DNA of 64,000 bases, taken from NCBI RefSeq assembly GCF_001625695.1, contig NZ_AUXY01000071.1, forward strand, positions 166,053 through 230,052, written 5' to 3'. The stretch comes from Pseudoalteromonas luteoviolacea H33-S (GTDB lineage: Bacteria > Pseudomonadota > Gammaproteobacteria > Enterobacterales > Alteromonadaceae). This document shows, piece after piece, positions 62,733-64,000 of this stretch. The translations under genes and the position numbers were made by a program. Positions within the stretch are counted from its first letter, which is position 1; every line of letters begins with the position of its first letter. The notes under the pieces are model-generated. The model was not told the DNA's origin and ran no database searches. It worked only from the letters and a program-made list of their open reading frames with translations.

Positions 62733-62755
62733 GCGGTGCATTTGTAATGCACCGC
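62733..62755 (+). terminator. hairpin after the glucoamylase gene
   Basis: GCGGTGCATT and AATGCACCGC pair perfectly around TGT, 14 bases after the stop. No T run follows, so Rho-independent activity is uncertain. Confidence 0.6.
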
Positions 62756-62812
62756 GATCATCACCTGAAATCAGGGTTAAACTATTAGTGTCACTTTTAA
62801 GTCAATTAAAAA

Positions 62813-62844
62813 TAAAAAAACCGTAATAAAATAATTGATTACGG
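62813..62844 (-). terminator. terminator of the right-edge propeller gene
   Basis: On the minus strand CCGTAAT and ATTACGG pair around an AT-rich loop, followed by seven T residues. It lies 37 bases after the stop of 62882-63880. Confidence 0.78.
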
Positions 62845-62881
62845 GTAGTGCATATAGTTTTAAAACGTAAACTCGATGCTT

Positions 62882-63880
62882 TTACTGAGCCATCTTTTTG
62901 ATGATGATCCGATATTTGCCCTCATACGATTCACGTTGAAGAACTGTAACCGTGTTATCAGGGTTGCCAATTAAGCCCATTACTCTATGGCTATCCGGAT
63001 AGTTGACCTCATTTATTAATTTTTGCTCATGCGACTTTAATGATGGCGAAAACTCAACAAGATTTTGTGCATTATTAATATTTGTTACAGTGGTATACAT
63101 GCCATTTTCTTCATTATAAACTAATGCACGGCTTTCATAATAATAAATACCTTTGTTCACAAGACCATTGATTAGTCCACGGCCTTCAGGTGAAACTACC
63201 GAAACAGCAGGACTCCCATCACCACTTTGCCCAATGATTCCATAGTTACCGTTTTCAAATTGGGTAGCATAACTTATATTTGCATGAAGATAATCCAGAG
63301 CATTATGCCATGTCATTACACTATTAAGCTTACTATCGAAGATTTGTACATAAGCGCCACCATCGAAATAATCACGGTTAGGATCAGAGGTTTCAGGGTA
63401 AGCAAACCCAATGACAGTTAAATTATTGGCTTTATTTTTGATAAGCTTCTCGATACTGCTTGAGTGCCCTTGAATATCAGGTATGTTTGGCTCTTGTGAT
63501 ATCTCACCGGTAGCAGCAGAAATAGTAAAGAGTCCACTAGTTGCTGACAAATCATCGGCCAGATAAACTTTATCTTGTACTTGGACTGCACTAATAAATT
63601 TATAATCATGATCTATCCCAGGTGCTACTCGATTTACTGACCATTGATATTGACCACTGGCATTTAGTTTTTTGACCAGAGCTTTATTTTCCCATTTAAC
63701 ACCACCCACTGCTAAGATAGAACCATCATCCAGTTCTACAATACTGTGTGCCGTGGGCCCACTTTTGTTGTTGGCGAAATAATGCCACTCCACTTCACCT
63801 TGAGTGTCTATTTTAAATATCCAATCATCCCCTGCAGATTCATGAAGTAAATCTTGAGGGTGGCTAAAGGCTGTTGCCAA
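62882..63880 (-). CDS. beta-propeller-type protein, probably 5'-incomplete
   Basis: The 332-residue frame is made of repeated units of the kind DDGSILAVGGVKW and WIFKIDTQGEVEWHY, typical of exported propeller proteins. The ATG at 63880 is probably not the true start: the frame continues upstream as KYFGGSDKGEPKSIIRSRDG, a normal propeller blade, until a TGA at 63980-63982. In another frame the bases further right read LAGDWSEAQEPPKY, again blade-like. The switch falls in the perfect palindrome at 63936-63972, so a frameshift, an assembly artefact or a real rearrangement has broken the gene. The full gene should extend beyond the window. The function is unknown. Confidence 0.7.
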   Translation of the reverse strand: MATAFSHPQDLLHESAGDDWIFKIDTQGEVEWHYFANNKSGPTAHSIVELDDGSILAVGGVKWENKALVKKLNASGQYQWSVNRVAPGIDHDYKFISAVQVQDKVYLADDLSATSGLFTISAATGEISQEPNIPDIQGHSSSIEKLIKNKANNLTVIGFAYPETSDPNRDYFDGGAYVQIFDSKLNSVMTWHNALDYLHANISYATQFENGNYGIIGQSGDGSPAVSVVSPEGRGLINGLVNKGIYYYESRALVYNEENGMYTTVTNINNAQNLVEFSPSLKSHEQKLINEVNYPDSHRVMGLIGNPDNTVTVLQRESYEGKYRIIIKKMAQ

Positions 63881-63935
63881 TACGATATATCCGCCATCAC
63901 GTGAACGAATAATAGATTTGGGCTCGCCTTTGTCT

Positions 63936-63972
63936 GAGCCGCCAAAGTATTTAGTAAATACTTTGGCGGCTC
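63936..63972. repeat. perfect 37-base palindrome at the window edge
   Basis: Two 18-base arms (first arm GAGCCGCCAAAGTATTTA) meet at a single central G. It lies inside the coding region of a propeller protein and coincides with a change of reading frame. Confidence 0.9.
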
Positions 63973-64000
63973 TTGAGCCTCACTCCAATCACCAGCTAAC

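Overview
The window looks like a chromosome segment of a marine gammaproteobacterium of the order Alteromonadales, most likely Pseudoalteromonas. The grounds are the moderate GC, the many exported hydrolases with PKD or PPC domains, the TonB-dependent maltodextrin locus, the hda/pheST/ihfA housekeeping block and a REP-associated (Y1) transposase of a kind common in that genus. The taxonomic call is inference from gene content, not from a marker gene search.

Layout. 0-14 kb is accessory and secretory: an internally duplicated protein of unknown function, an exported beta-propeller/H-lectin-like protein, an isolated 1189-residue adenylation-carrier-oxoamine synthase-SCP2 fusion, an S41 peptidase, and a lipase gene followed by a partner surface protein. 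13.6-22.3 kb is a patchwork island ending at tRNA-Pro(GGG). It holds a decayed and an intact Y1 transposase with duplicated tails, an AT-rich C39-like peptidase gene, a C5 DNA methyltransferase cut short exactly at a transposon tail, a palindromic operator array with a small regulator, and a LexA-controlled umuDC operon. 22.6-42.8 kb holds exported and metabolic genes: a lectin/fibrinogen-like protein, an M1 peptidase pair, a CobW-type metallochaperone behind a Zur-like box, an AGCS symporter, an M9 collagenase, a GloA-like lyase, a three-gene cytochrome b/DUF1566/phosphoesterase operon and a GAF-GGDEF cyclase. 42.8-50.1 kb is core: DUF2066-hda, pheS-pheT-ihfA and a CSS-EAL phosphodiesterase.

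50.1-62.7 kb is a maltodextrin/starch regulon. An alpha-glucosidase gene is divergent from a TonB-dependent receptor gene. They are followed by a flavin halogenase-like gene and then a lipoprotein GH13 enzyme, an MFS sugar transporter and a lipoprotein GH15 glucoamylase. Three copies of a LacI-type palindrome sit before the transcription units. The receptor would import dextrins, the GH13/GH15 enzymes would cut them, the MFS protein would carry sugars inward, and the alpha-glucosidase would finish cytoplasmic hydrolysis; the regulator itself is not in the window.

Most unusual items: the A-T-AOS-SCP2 fusion standing without partner genes, the Y1-element tail that supplies the stop codon of the methyltransferase, the operator array between methyltransferase and regulator, the H-lectin-like module shared by two distant exported proteins, an amidohydrolase-fold protein with a lost metal site, and a perfect 37-base palindrome at the right edge that breaks a propeller-protein reading frame.
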